A stretch of DNA of 64,000 bases from Chryseobacterium phocaeense (GTDB lineage Bacteria; Bacteroidota; Bacteroidia; Flavobacteriales; Weeksellaceae): assembly GCF_900169075.1 (NCBI RefSeq), contig NZ_LT827015.1, positions 2,620,158-2,684,157 of the forward strand. The letters are read 5' to 3'. The notes beneath the pieces were generated by a model that was not told where the DNA came from, did no database searches, and worked only from the letters and a program-made list of their open reading frames with translations. Made by a program: the position numbers and the translations under genes. How positions within the stretch are numbered: the first letter of the stretch is position 1; each line of letters starts with the position of its first letter. Below are positions 40,055-48,351 of this stretch, in pieces.

Positions 40055-41185
40055 ATGGCTGTTTATATCCTGAGCAATCGTAAGATCGTCCGTCACAAGG
40101 GCGAGAAACTAGATTCATTCTCGAATGATGAATACTCTATTCCCAACTTCAGGATCGCAAAATGTGATTTTGATAGCTATAAGGAACCTACCGCAGCAGC
40201 TAAGAAAAAGAAAGATTATAACAACCGTAATATCCTGAATTATAAATTATTCTCTGAGCCCGAAAAACAGGGGTATACGGAAGTTCTGGAAGTTCTTCAG
40301 AACGAAAAAGGGATCAAAAAATCTTCTCTCACAGCCAATAATCTCGGAGGCACCCAACGGTTGTTCTATGAGCTGTACAAGAATATGTCTTCTACCAAAG
40401 AAAGGAGTGATGTTATGATTTTTATTCACGGCTATGCGTATGATTTTGATGATGAATTAAAGGCGATCATTGATCTTAAGAGGCTATTTATTGATAATCC
40501 GGCTTCGCCTGTAGAGCACATCCTGTTTGTAAGCTGGCCGGCCTCCAGCAGTATTGTTCCCCTTACCTATTTTGATGATAAAGCATCCAGTATCAATTCG
40601 GGATCGTCACTGATGCGGCTGTTTTATTTTTATACCCAGTTTTTAAAAGATATTTTCTCGAACCGTGACCTTGCTCCCTGCAATCAGAGAATTCACCTGA
40701 TGGCGCACTCCATGGGAAACAGGGTTCTTCAGAGTATGCTGTACAGCCTTAAAAGAGAGAACATCCTTAGGGTAATAGACCAGGTGCTTCTATTAAATGC
40801 TGATGTCACGTACAAAGTCTTCGAGGATTCGGAGGACTCATTTAATAAACTTCCGTTACTGGCTAACCGTATATCTATTTATCTGAACAGAAAAGATACC
40901 ATCCTGGGCATTTCTCAGTTCACTAAAAATATCCTTACGCCAAGGCTAGGCAAGAACGGGCCGGGAGATATTGAAAAATTCAGGGATGTAGTTTCTGTTA
41001 TCGACTGTACTTTCGCAGAGGATGATGTGTTGGGCGGCTTTAAATATGATATAGGAAACCATTGGGGATACCTGTCCAGCTCTATGGTGCAGAAAGATAT
41101 TTTTCAGAATTTATATGGCGTTGACAGGAATTTAATTACCGGCAGATCTAAACAAAACGAAAATATTTTCACTATTATTTCTTAA
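40055..41185 (+). CDS. Alpha/beta hydrolase, DUF900-like
   Basis: 376-residue cytosolic protein. The central part shows an esterase-like fold: DVMIFIHGYAYDFDDELKAI (oxyanion-hole HGY), HILFVSWPASSSIVPLTYFD, and the nucleophile elbow HLMAHSMGNRVLQSML, where the Ser sits in AHSMGN. A candidate acid is in VLLLNADVT, and His in YDIGNHWGYLS. This order resembles DUF900 and related hydrolases. The N-terminal 100 residues are lysine-rich and unassigned. No signal peptide. The substrate is unknown. It stands alone with a long AT-rich 3' region. Confidence 0.72.
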   Translation: MAVYILSNRKIVRHKGEKLDSFSNDEYSIPNFRIAKCDFDSYKEPTAAAKKKKDYNNRNILNYKLFSEPEKQGYTEVLEVLQNEKGIKKSSLTANNLGGTQRLFYELYKNMSSTKERSDVMIFIHGYAYDFDDELKAIIDLKRLFIDNPASPVEHILFVSWPASSSIVPLTYFDDKASSINSGSSLMRLFYFYTQFLKDIFSNRDLAPCNQRIHLMAHSMGNRVLQSMLYSLKRENILRVIDQVLLLNADVTYKVFEDSEDSFNKLPLLANRISIYLNRKDTILGISQFTKNILTPRLGKNGPGDIEKFRDVVSVIDCTFAEDDVLGGFKYDIGNHWGYLSSSMVQKDIFQNLYGVDRNLITGRSKQNENIFTIIS

Positions 41186-41633
41186 CTATATATTAAAAAA
41201 CATTAAATGATATGAATCAGGTGTTAAATTTCAAACCAATGCTTAAGTTGGCATAGGTATTGCAATTTTCATTAAACAGAGAAATACATATTTTTATCAT
41301 GAAAAGAATTAAAAGCAAGTTTTCTTATATAATCAATTATATCAAGAAAGCAATTTTCGTAAAAGATGTGATTTAATTCAGAGTATTAACCATTAAAATA
41401 AAAACTATCCGACCATAACACTACTCTAATTATCTTCGAACCTGAGATATCTTCCAGATCTGAATTTGGAGGATGATTTTATTTGATTATTTCACACACT
41501 TCAGCGAAGAAAAAGAATTTTATCACACCGAACTTAAATCTCACGAATGTGAATTTAGTTAATTTAAGTTAAAACCTTGCATAATAAAAAAAAGAGATTG
41601 ATATTTACGTACCAATCAAATTAAAAATTTATT
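41186..41633. other. AT-rich gap upstream of the Gly-Gly peptide gene
   Basis: About 450 bases without a conventional gene. It contains the 25-residue ORF at 41299-41376 and the leader of the peptide gene at 41634, with a weak promoter-like TTG (41576-41578) plus TATTTACG. No repeat family is recognised. Confidence 0.5.
41299..41376 (+). CDS. Possible 25-residue cationic peptide
   Basis: The frame ATG...TAA encodes a peptide starting MKRIKSKFSYIINYIKKAIF. It has seven Lys/Arg and one Asp, interspersed with Ile, Phe and Tyr in an amphipathic pattern. It lies 260 bases before the Gly-Gly leader peptide gene on the same strand. The size and charge recall membrane-active peptides, but short AT-rich ORFs arise by chance and there is no further support. 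Confidence 0.25.
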   Translation: MKRIKSKFSYIINYIKKAIFVKDVI

Positions 41634-41786
41634 ATGAAAAACATGAAAAAACTTAAAAAAGCAGAGCTAAGAGTAATTAAAGGTGGACTCATCCCTATCG
41701 GCTGCAACAGCTGGGATCCCAGAAGGAGATGCTGCAGAGAATGGGATGCAGAGCACATGAGCAACCCTGTGTGCCCTGAAATTTAA
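41634..41786 (+). CDS. Bacteriocin-like double-glycine leader peptide
   Basis: 50-residue peptide. The leader MKNMKKLKKAELRVIKGG (residues 1-18) has the form of the Chryseobacterium Gly-Gly leaders: a Lys-rich start, L-K-K-x-E-L and a final GG cleavage site recognised by C39-type peptidase ABC exporters. The mature 32 residues begin LIPIGCNSWDPRRRCC and contain four cysteines, two tryptophans and an Arg cluster. It ends 8 bases before the converging menC stop. No exporter, modification enzyme or immunity gene is seen within this window. Function as bacteriocin, signal or maturation substrate is open; the leader pattern itself is clear. Confidence 0.8.
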   Translation: MKNMKKLKKAELRVIKGGLIPIGCNSWDPRRRCCREWDAEHMSNPVCPEI

Positions 41787-41794
41787 TTCATCTG

Positions 41795-42802
41795 CTAACA
41801 GGTTTTAAACCAAAGCAATTCATTGTCCAGCTGTAAGCTGGATTCGAAATTATTGACAAATAAAGATCCGGTGCCCAAACCTTGTGGCATCGGACTTTTT
41901 TTTGTGAATGTATATTGGGCAATGGCGTTCAGCCCGATATTACTTTCCAGAGCGGAAGTGATCCACCAACCAATATTGAGGTCTTCTGCCAATGAGATCC
42001 ACTCATCTGAACCGGCAAAACCACCAACCAGAGCGGGCTTCAAAATAATATACTGAGGCTTTATTGTTTCTAAAAGTCTTTTCTTTTCATCCGGATCTGT
42101 GATCCCGATCAGTTCTTCATCCAGAGCGACAGGCGTAGGAGTTTTAGCACATAAAGCTGCCATATCTTTCCAGTTTCCGGCTTTTACAGGCTGTTCAATG
42201 GAATGAATATGCAGATCTGCAAGCTGCTGCAATACAACCTCCGCTTCTTCCCTGCTGAATCCGCCATTGGCATCTACTCTAAGTTCCAAAGTTTCTGCTG
42301 AAAACTTCCCTCTTAATTCCTGAAGGATTTTGTGCTCGGATTCCCAATCAACACCGATTTTAAGTTTGATGCAATGAAAACCCTGTTCCAGCTTTTCATG
42401 GATCTGCTCTTCCATATACTGCACATCTCCCATCCAGATCAGCCCATTGATCATAATCGCAGATTTTCCTTCTGTAAACTCGCCTGGGAAATAAAGATTC
42501 TCTCCATGTCTGAGATTCAGGATCGCCTGCTCATACCCAAACCAGAGAGATGGAAATTCATTCAGTTCTTTTTTTAAACGGGAAGGTTCAAGGTTTATAT
42601 TGTCACACAGCCATTGCAGCTTTTCTTCATAATCCGGGCGGTCATCATAGCTTAGCCCTCTGAATAATGCACATTCACCGATTCCTTTTTTCCCATTTTC
42701 TTCAACTTCAAGAATGAAGGTCTCCTTTTCACGCAAAACGCCGCGAGATGTTCCACCCGGGCGTTTGAATTCCAATAAATATCTGAAATATTTTGCTTTC
42801 AT
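41795..42802 (-). CDS. menC: o-Succinylbenzoate synthase (enolase superfamily)
   Basis: 335-residue enzyme that dehydrates SHCHC to o-succinylbenzoate in menaquinone synthesis. Enolase-superfamily catalytic set: the KxK pair in HCIKLKIGVDW, metal ligands Asp in LELRVDANGG, Glu in HSIEQPVKAG and Asp/Glu in PVALDEELIG, and the second Lys in YIILKPALVGG. The N-terminal capping domain begins RYLLEFKRPGGTSRGVL. Its start overlaps the fbp stop by one base. Dipeptide epimerase is the main alternative in this superfamily; OSBS is preferred because the phylum uses this gene for menaquinone. Confidence 0.85.
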   Translation of the reverse strand: MKAKYFRYLLEFKRPGGTSRGVLREKETFILEVEENGKKGIGECALFRGLSYDDRPDYEEKLQWLCDNINLEPSRLKKELNEFPSLWFGYEQAILNLRHGENLYFPGEFTEGKSAIMINGLIWMGDVQYMEEQIHEKLEQGFHCIKLKIGVDWESEHKILQELRGKFSAETLELRVDANGGFSREEAEVVLQQLADLHIHSIEQPVKAGNWKDMAALCAKTPTPVALDEELIGITDPDEKKRLLETIKPQYIILKPALVGGFAGSDEWISLAEDLNIGWWITSALESNIGLNAIAQYTFTKKSPMPQGLGTGSLFVNNFESSLQLDNELLWFKTC

Positions 42803-43818
42803 TATTTTACACTGTCGATCCTCATAAACTCCTCCGCTTTTTCTACCATCTGGATGCTTCCGCAGAAAAACGGGATTCTCTGATGAAGCTCGGTAGGCTC
42901 TACTTCAAGAATTCTTCTGAATCCGTCTGTAGCTTTTCCACCAGCCTGTTCTGCAAGGAATGCCATAGGATTACATTCATATAACAGTCTCAGCTTTCCG
43001 TTGGGAGCCTGGGAATAGGAAGGATAAATATAAATTCCTCCTTTCAGCATATTTCTATGGAAATCCGCCACTAAAGAACCAATGTATCTTGAGGTATAAG
43101 GACGGTCTCCTTCTTCCATCTGGCAGTACTTTAGATAGTTTTTAACTCCTTGCGGAAACTTGATATAATTCCCCTCATTAATAGAGTAAATTTTTCCACT
43201 GGTAGGAAAGGTCATATTCGGATGGGAAAGATAATAGGTTCCCAAAGACGGATCCAGAGTGAATCCGTTCACGCCGTTTCCTGTAGTATAAACAATCATC
43301 GTGGAAGAACCGTAAATAACATAACCCGCCGCAATCTGATTAATCCCCTTTTGAAGGAAATCTTCCAGCTGAACAGGAGTTCCCGGCTCAGTCACCCTTC
43401 TGTAAATAGAAAAAATAGTTCCTACGGAAACATTAACGTCAATATTGGAAGACCCGTCCAAAGGATCGATCAGTACAACATATTTGCTTAAGTGTCCGTT
43501 TTCGCCACATTTAATGTCAATAAAGTCATCATTTTCTTCAGAAGCAATCCCACAAACCACCTCTCTCTGGGACAAAGCCGTAATAAAAATTTCATTGGCA
43601 ATTACATCCAGTTTCTGCTGTTCTTCTCCCTGGATATTCTGATTCCCCGCAGCTCCTGTTATATCTACAATTCCGGCTTTATTCACTTCTCTGTTTACCA
43701 CTTTTGAAGCTAATCTTATTGCACTCAGAAGACGGGAAAATTCTCCCGTAGAATACTGAAAATCATCCTGCTTATCAATAAGAAATTCTCCTAAAGTCTG
43801 TAATGGTTGATTTGACAT
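42802..43818 (-). CDS. fbp: Class I fructose-1,6-bisphosphatase
   Basis: 338-residue gluconeogenic enzyme converting fructose 1,6-bisphosphate to fructose 6-phosphate. The metal site is visible as [20 protein letters not shown], with [13 protein letters not shown] upstream. Substrate-binding sequence is [20 protein letters not shown] and [20 protein letters not shown] near the end. The length is typical for FBPase I. Translational coupling to menC is odd for two unrelated pathways and may only reflect compaction. Confidence 0.95.
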   Translation of the reverse strand: MSNQPLQTLGEFLIDKQDDFQYSTGEFSRLLSAIRLASKVVNREVNKAGIVDITGAAGNQNIQGEEQQKLDVIANEIFITALSQREVVCGIASEENDDFIDIKCGENGHLSKYVVLIDPLDGSSNIDVNVSVGTIFSIYRRVTEPGTPVQLEDFLQKGINQIAAGYVIYGSSTMIVYTTGNGVNGFTLDPSLGTYYLSHPNMTFPTSGKIYSINEGNYIKFPQGVKNYLKYCQMEEGDRPYTSRYIGSLVADFHRNMLKGGIYIYPSYSQAPNGKLRLLYECNPMAFLAEQAGGKATDGFRRILEVEPTELHQRIPFFCGSIQMVEKAEEFMRIDSVK

Positions 43819-44143
43819 ATTTTTCTTTTTACGTTTCCGCCAAATTTCGGAAAATTTATCGGAGAAAGAAAGTTTTTATCACAAAAGAGCTTAACCACTG
43901 TTTTCCAATACTATACACCACCTAATCTTATAGTCCGGCAAAATTCACTTCGCATAATTAATCCCCATTTGATGACAATAAATCAATGAAATTCTGATAA
44001 TATTCTTCAAGTCTCAATTTTAATAAAATCTTAATTCCTTCCAGCGGCCGGAAACTTTCATATCTCGTTGTAAATTTATAATTTTGACCTCCGTAAAAAA
44101 CTCATGTAATTTTTAATCTAACCATTTTATTTTAAACAAATTA
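43819..44143. other. Divergent promoter region between fbp and aspartate kinase
   Basis: 325 bases with no gene. TAATTTTG at 44079-44086 (exact TAnnTTTG) lies 58 bases before the aspartate kinase ATG. Nothing else is recognised. Confidence 0.5.
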
Positions 44144-45382
44144 ATGAAAATTTTCAAGTTTGGTGGCGCATCAGTAAAAGATGCCGAAAGTGTAAAAAAT
44201 GTGTCCATGGTTTTAGAAAGCCAGGGCTTTACCAAATGTCTGCTGGTTATTTCAGCGATGGGTAAAACGACTAATGAATTGGAAAAGGTTGTAGAACTTT
44301 ATTTCAAGAAGGATAACTATCAAACTGAGATTGAAAAGATAAAACGAAAACACATTGAGATTGCGGAAGGTCTGTTTCCTGAAAACCACGCAGTATTTGC
44401 TGAGATCAATTTATTTTTTGACGATATCGACTCTTTCCTGAGAAGAAACAAGTCTCCCAATTACAGTTTTGTCTATGACCAGGTGGTAAGCTGCGGAGAA
44501 ATGATCTCTACAAAAATTTTAAGTGAATACCTGAATGAAATTCAGTTTCCCAATCAGTGGCTGGATGCCAGAGATTATATTAAAACGGACAGTTCTTACA
44601 GAGAAGGTACTGTAGACTGGACAAAAACAGAGGAATTCATCTCTACATTAAATAAGGAAATCTGCTATGTAACCCAGGGTTTCATAGGTTCGGATGACAA
44701 TAATTTTACGGTAACGTTAGGAAGAGAAGGTTCAGACTACTCTGCCGCTATTTTCGCCTACTGCCTGAATGCAGATGCCATGACGATCTGGAAAGATGTT
44801 CCGGGAGTAATGACGGGAGACCCAAGAAAGTTCAGCGATGTAACGCTTCTTTCCAATATCTCTTATGAGGAGGCCATTGAAATGGCATATTACGGAGCCA
44901 GCGTTATCCACCCTAAAACTTTGCAGCCTCTACAGCAAAAAAACATTCCTTTTTATGTAAAATCTTTTGTGGATCCTGCCAAAGAGGGAACTAAAGTGGG
45001 AGCTTCAGACAAAAATCAGCATGAAGAATCTTATATCTTAAAGGAAAACCAGGTTCTTTTAAAAATCTCTACCCGTGATTTCTCATTTATTGCGGAAGAT
45101 CACATGAGTCTTATTTTTGGATACCTGTCCAAATATAAAATCAAAGTTTCTCTTATGCAGAATTCTGCCATATCACTGGCTTTATGCCTTGAAGATAAAT
45201 TCGGGCAGATTGATGAGCTTAATGAGGAGCTTCAAAAAATATTTAAAACCAAAGCAGTTAAAAATGTATCTTTATTCACAGTAAGAAATGCGAAAATGGA
45301 TCATATTGACCAATTTTACCAGGAAAAAAATGTATTATTGGAGCAGATTTCCAAAAATACGGTTCAAATGGTAACACAATAA
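44144..45382 (+). CDS. Aspartate kinase (monofunctional)
   Basis: 412-residue enzyme phosphorylating aspartate, the first step toward lysine, threonine and methionine. Kinase motifs: MKIFKFGGASVKDAESV at the start, QVVSCGEMISTKILSEYL, and TVTLGREGSDYSAAIFAYCL with KDVPGVMTGDPR. Residues from about 300 hold ACT-type regulatory sequence (KISTRDFSFIAEDHMSLIFG), suggesting end-product inhibition. It is not fused to homoserine dehydrogenase. The gene ends 22 bases before the acyltransferase gene. Confidence 0.93.
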   Translation: MKIFKFGGASVKDAESVKNVSMVLESQGFTKCLLVISAMGKTTNELEKVVELYFKKDNYQTEIEKIKRKHIEIAEGLFPENHAVFAEINLFFDDIDSFLRRNKSPNYSFVYDQVVSCGEMISTKILSEYLNEIQFPNQWLDARDYIKTDSSYREGTVDWTKTEEFISTLNKEICYVTQGFIGSDDNNFTVTLGREGSDYSAAIFAYCLNADAMTIWKDVPGVMTGDPRKFSDVTLLSNISYEEAIEMAYYGASVIHPKTLQPLQQKNIPFYVKSFVDPAKEGTKVGASDKNQHEESYILKENQVLLKISTRDFSFIAEDHMSLIFGYLSKYKIKVSLMQNSAISLALCLEDKFGQIDELNEELQKIFKTKAVKNVSLFTVRNAKMDHIDQFYQEKNVLLEQISKNTVQMVTQ

Positions 45383-45404
45383 TATTAACTGCGACTAAAC
45401 ACAT

Positions 45405-47246
45405 ATGAGTTTAATTTCGAAAAACGATCTTATAAAAGCTTCCGGCTTAAGCAGAATCGGGTTCCTTAAGAATCCGGTTGCTTCTGCCGTGATGAGCATT
45501 GCCAAAATAAATGAAGTTAACAGGTTATATGATAAATTAAAGGACAAGGAAGGCAAAGACTTTTTCGACTCATTTGTAAGGGAAAGAAACTTAAGCTATA
45601 TCGCTTTTGAAGAGGATCTGGCTAAAGTTCCCAAAACAGGACCGTTTATTCTGGTTTCGAACCATCCGCTGGGTGCTATTGACGGCATTTTAATGTGCAA
45701 AATCCTTTCGGAAGTACGTCCGGATTTTAAGGTAATGGGAAATTTCCTTCTGGAAAAAATCAAACCTATGGCACCGTATGTGATTTCCGTGAATCCTTTT
45801 GAAAACAGAAAAGAAGCCTATAGCAGCACTTCCGGGATGCGTGAAACCCTGAAACACCTTCAGGATGGAGGCTGTGTAGGAATTTTCCCTGCCGGGGAAG
45901 TATCCAACAAAAACAATCCTTATGGGGAAATCCTGGACAGGGATTGGGAAAAGCCCGCCCTTAAGCTGATCAGAATGGCCAAGGTACCGGTAGTTCCGTT
46001 ATATTTCCATGCCAAAAACAGCCGTCTTTTTTACCAGGTAGCCAAGCTGCATCCAAGTTTGCAAACGCTGATGCTTCCTGCCGAAATGATGAATGACAGG
46101 GAACGACCTATCAGAATCAGGATCGGAAAACCGATCACGGTAAAAGCGATGGACGAGATGGAAACCATTGAGGAATTGGGTGAATTCCTGAAACGTAAGG
46201 TCTATATGATGAAATCTTACTATGAAAAGAGAAAATCATTGGCCCAGACTATCAATCTAAAAAACTTAACGGTAAAATTTCCGCTTTTAAAGGAGGAAAA
46301 TATCGTTCAGAATATCATTGATGAAACTCCGAAAGAAGATATTCTTAAGGACATCAGCAGGCTGAAAGGCACTGATAAAATGCTTTTCAGTAACGGAAAT
46401 TACGAGATTTATTTCACAACTTACGAAGAAATTCCTTCTGTAATGAGGGAAATCGGCCGCCAGAGAGAGCTTACGTTCCGTGCGGTGGGTGAAGGAAGTA
46501 ACCTTCCGTTTGACCTGGATGAATACGACAAGCATTATCACCATCTTTTCCTTTGGGACAGCAGCGCCGAGAAACTTGCCGGAGCCTACAGAATGGCCCT
46601 GGGTAAGGATGTAATGAAGAAATATGGCATCAAAGGATTCTACACCAGCTCTCTATTTGAATTTGAGCAGGATATCCACCCTTTCTTCAAGAAAGTGATT
46701 GAAATGGGCCGTGCGTATATATGTGAGGAATATCAGCAGAAGCCACTTCCGCTTTTCCTTTTATGGAGAGGAATTGTGCATGTATGTTTAAGAAATTCCG
46801 ACCATAAGTTCCTGATGGGCGGTGTAAGCATTTCCAATAAATTTTCTGAATTTTCCAAATCCCTGATGATTGAGTTCATGCGTTCCAATTATTTTGATTC
46901 TGCAGTCGCCCAATACATCACGCCGAGGAATGAATATAAGGTAAAACTGCGCGACCGGGATAAGAATATCTTTTTCGAGGAAATGGAATCTGACCTGAAT
47001 AAGCTGGACAAAATTATTGATGACCTGGAACCTGAACTGAGACTGCCCGTCCTGATCAAAAAATACATCAAACAAAACGCTAAAGTAATTGCTTTCAACG
47101 TGGACCCGAATTTCAATGACGCCATTGACGGATTGATGTATATCCGGATCAGTGATCTTCCGGAAAGTACGATAAAACCTGTACTTGAAGAGATGAGCGA
47201 CCAGATCAGAAAAGAACAGGAAAATAATCCGGCTGAAAATCAGTAA
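45405..47246 (+). CDS. Two-domain acyltransferase: PlsC-type plus hemolysin/GNAT-type (OlsF-like)
   Basis: 613 residues with two acyltransferase domains. The N-terminal PlsC domain carries motif I ILVSNHPLGAIDG (H(X)4D) and a motif III-like GIFPAGEVSN. A linker covers about residues 280-310. The C-terminal domain is the hemolysin/OlsB GNAT type (RQRELTFRAVGEGSNLPFDL, KLAGAYRMALGKDV, FYTSSLFEFEQDI, VIEMGRAYI). OlsF of Serratia and Flavobacterium has this fusion: the N-terminal part O-acylates and the C-terminal part N-acylates an amino acid to make ornithine-type lipids. Chryseobacterium-type membranes contain amino-acid lipids, so this is the favoured role; glycine instead of ornithine is possible. 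Confidence 0.82.
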   Translation: MSLISKNDLIKASGLSRIGFLKNPVASAVMSIAKINEVNRLYDKLKDKEGKDFFDSFVRERNLSYIAFEEDLAKVPKTGPFILVSNHPLGAIDGILMCKILSEVRPDFKVMGNFLLEKIKPMAPYVISVNPFENRKEAYSSTSGMRETLKHLQDGGCVGIFPAGEVSNKNNPYGEILDRDWEKPALKLIRMAKVPVVPLYFHAKNSRLFYQVAKLHPSLQTLMLPAEMMNDRERPIRIRIGKPITVKAMDEMETIEELGEFLKRKVYMMKSYYEKRKSLAQTINLKNLTVKFPLLKEENIVQNIIDETPKEDILKDISRLKGTDKMLFSNGNYEIYFTTYEEIPSVMREIGRQRELTFRAVGEGSNLPFDLDEYDKHYHHLFLWDSSAEKLAGAYRMALGKDVMKKYGIKGFYTSSLFEFEQDIHPFFKKVIEMGRAYICEEYQQKPLPLFLLWRGIVHVCLRNSDHKFLMGGVSISNKFSEFSKSLMIEFMRSNYFDSAVAQYITPRNEYKVKLRDRDKNIFFEEMESDLNKLDKIIDDLEPELRLPVLIKKYIKQNAKVIAFNVDPNFNDAIDGLMYIRISDLPESTIKPVLEEMSDQIRKEQENNPAENQ

Positions 47247-47281
47247 GTTTTATTTTTATTGAAAAAAAGTACCGTTAATAC

Positions 47282-47312
47282 TTGCTTCATATAAGAAAAC
47301 TTACTACTTTTG
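47282..47312 (+). promoter_or_regulatory. Promoter of tRNA-Phe copy 1
   Basis: TTG at 47282-47284, a 20-base spacer, then TACTTTTG at 47305-47312, the same layout as at copy 2. Confidence 0.8.
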
Positions 47313-47354
47313 CATCACTTTAAAACAACGAAGTAAGTCAACAAAAAATATAAT

Positions 47355-47427
47355 GGTTTCTTAGCTCAGTTGGTAGAGCAATGGATTGAAAATCCATGTG
47401 TCCCTGGTTCGATTCCTGGAGAAACCA
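47355..47427 (+). tRNA. tRNA-Phe (GAA), copy 1
   Basis: 73-base cloverleaf: acceptor GGTTTCT/AGAAACC, D-arm GCTCAGTTGGTAGAGC, anticodon arm ATGGATTGAAAATCCAT with GAA anticodon, T-arm CCTGGTTCGATTCCTGG, discriminator A, CCA not encoded. Identical to 49941-50013. Confidence 0.98.
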
Positions 47428-47431
47428 CTTG

Positions 47432-47463
47432 AAAACCTCTAATTTATTTTAGAGGTTTTTTTG
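47432..47463 (+). terminator. Terminator of tRNA-Phe copy 1
   Basis: 11-bp stem AAAACCTCTAA/TTAGAGGTTTT plus T run, five bases after the tRNA. Confidence 0.88.
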
Positions 47464-47557
47464 TTTTTTATATGTGGTGTGTTTTAAACACAAATAACAC
47501 AATTTGGCTTACACTAAATTCATTTTGTTGTTTTTACGATGTGTAAGGATACTTATA

Positions 47558-47737
47558 TTTTTTCACGCAAAGTTTTCATGAAGGCTTCTGATTACTTTAA
47601 GGAAAGCAAAGATAGCGGCTTCGCCGCTGATTAAGCATGCTGTTAAAACACACGCTTAATCAAATCAATCGGAGATTGATTCATTCTTAGCTAACTTAAA
47701 ACTATGCAATGCAAGAATAAAGCTTTGCGTGAAAAAA
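47558..47737. repeat. 180-bp element with perfect 15-bp terminal inverted repeats
   Basis: Ends TTTTTTCACGCAAAG (47558-47572) and CTTTGCGTGAAAAAA (47723-47737) are exact complements. The interior (GGCTTCGCCGCTGATTAAGC, ATCAATCGGAGATTGATTCA, TTCTTAGCTAACTTAAAA) is related block by block to the second half of the 316-bp array units. There is no ORF. It is MITE-like in form and sits just downstream of a tRNA gene. Confidence 0.8.
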
Positions 47738-47756
47738 CTTTAAAAAAGAATTCTGT

Positions 47757-48332
47757 TTATAATTCCCGTAATAATTTTTCAGAATCCCAGACAGTAGCAA
47801 ATTCTTCATTTAAATTGGCCAGAGCAGTATGGTGGATCAGCTCAGCATCATATTTTTCACCATTGATTCCCACCCTGTCGAATGCTGCCGTTGCATCTGA
47901 GATAACATAGGTTTTGTACCCGAAATTTCCTGCCATCCTCGCAGTAGTTGAAACACAATGATTAGTAGTTATTCCTACAATCACTAAAGTATTTATATTC
48001 TGTTGATCCAGCCGTTCCTTTAAATCAGTCCCGATAAATGCACTGTTTACATGTTTGGTGATCACACATTCTTCGTCTTCCGGCAGTACGTAATCATTAA
48101 ACTGAAACCCAGGATCAGATTCATGTAATTTAGATTCAGTATTAACGGAACTGTGCCTGATATGAAAAACGGGCAGATCAAGCGTTCTCCATTTCTCCAA
48201 CAGCATTCCGCTGATTTTTTCTGCATCCTTATTATTCCTGTTTCCGCCCCAGTAGTTTTCATCCAGAAAACCATTCTGAATATCAATTAAAATAAGGGCC
48301 GGTTGGCTGTCTCTTAAATTCTTCTTATGCAT
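47757..48332 (-). CDS. Isochorismatase family cysteine hydrolase
   Basis: 191-residue hydrolase of the nicotinamidase/isochorismatase superfamily. Catalytic Asp lies in PALILIDIQNGFLDENYWGG, the Lys in CVITKHVNSAFIGTDLKE, and the nucleophilic Cys in LVIVGITTNHCVSTTARMAG with its preceding cis-peptide motif. Members include nicotinamidases, ureidoacrylate and N-carbamoyl amidases; the exact substrate cannot be told. It lies 19 bases after the esterase gene in the same operon, next to a divergent HxlR regulator. Confidence 0.88.
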   Translation of the reverse strand: MHKKNLRDSQPALILIDIQNGFLDENYWGGNRNNKDAEKISGMLLEKWRTLDLPVFHIRHSSVNTESKLHESDPGFQFNDYVLPEDEECVITKHVNSAFIGTDLKERLDQQNINTLVIVGITTNHCVSTTARMAGNFGYKTYVISDATAAFDRVGINGEKYDAELIHHTALANLNEEFATVWDSEKLLREL

Positions 48333-48351
48333 TGCTTGTACGTTTATATCA

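Noticed and set aside
47558..47737. Insertion sequence
   Set aside because: TIRs are present but there is no transposase; at most a non-autonomous element.
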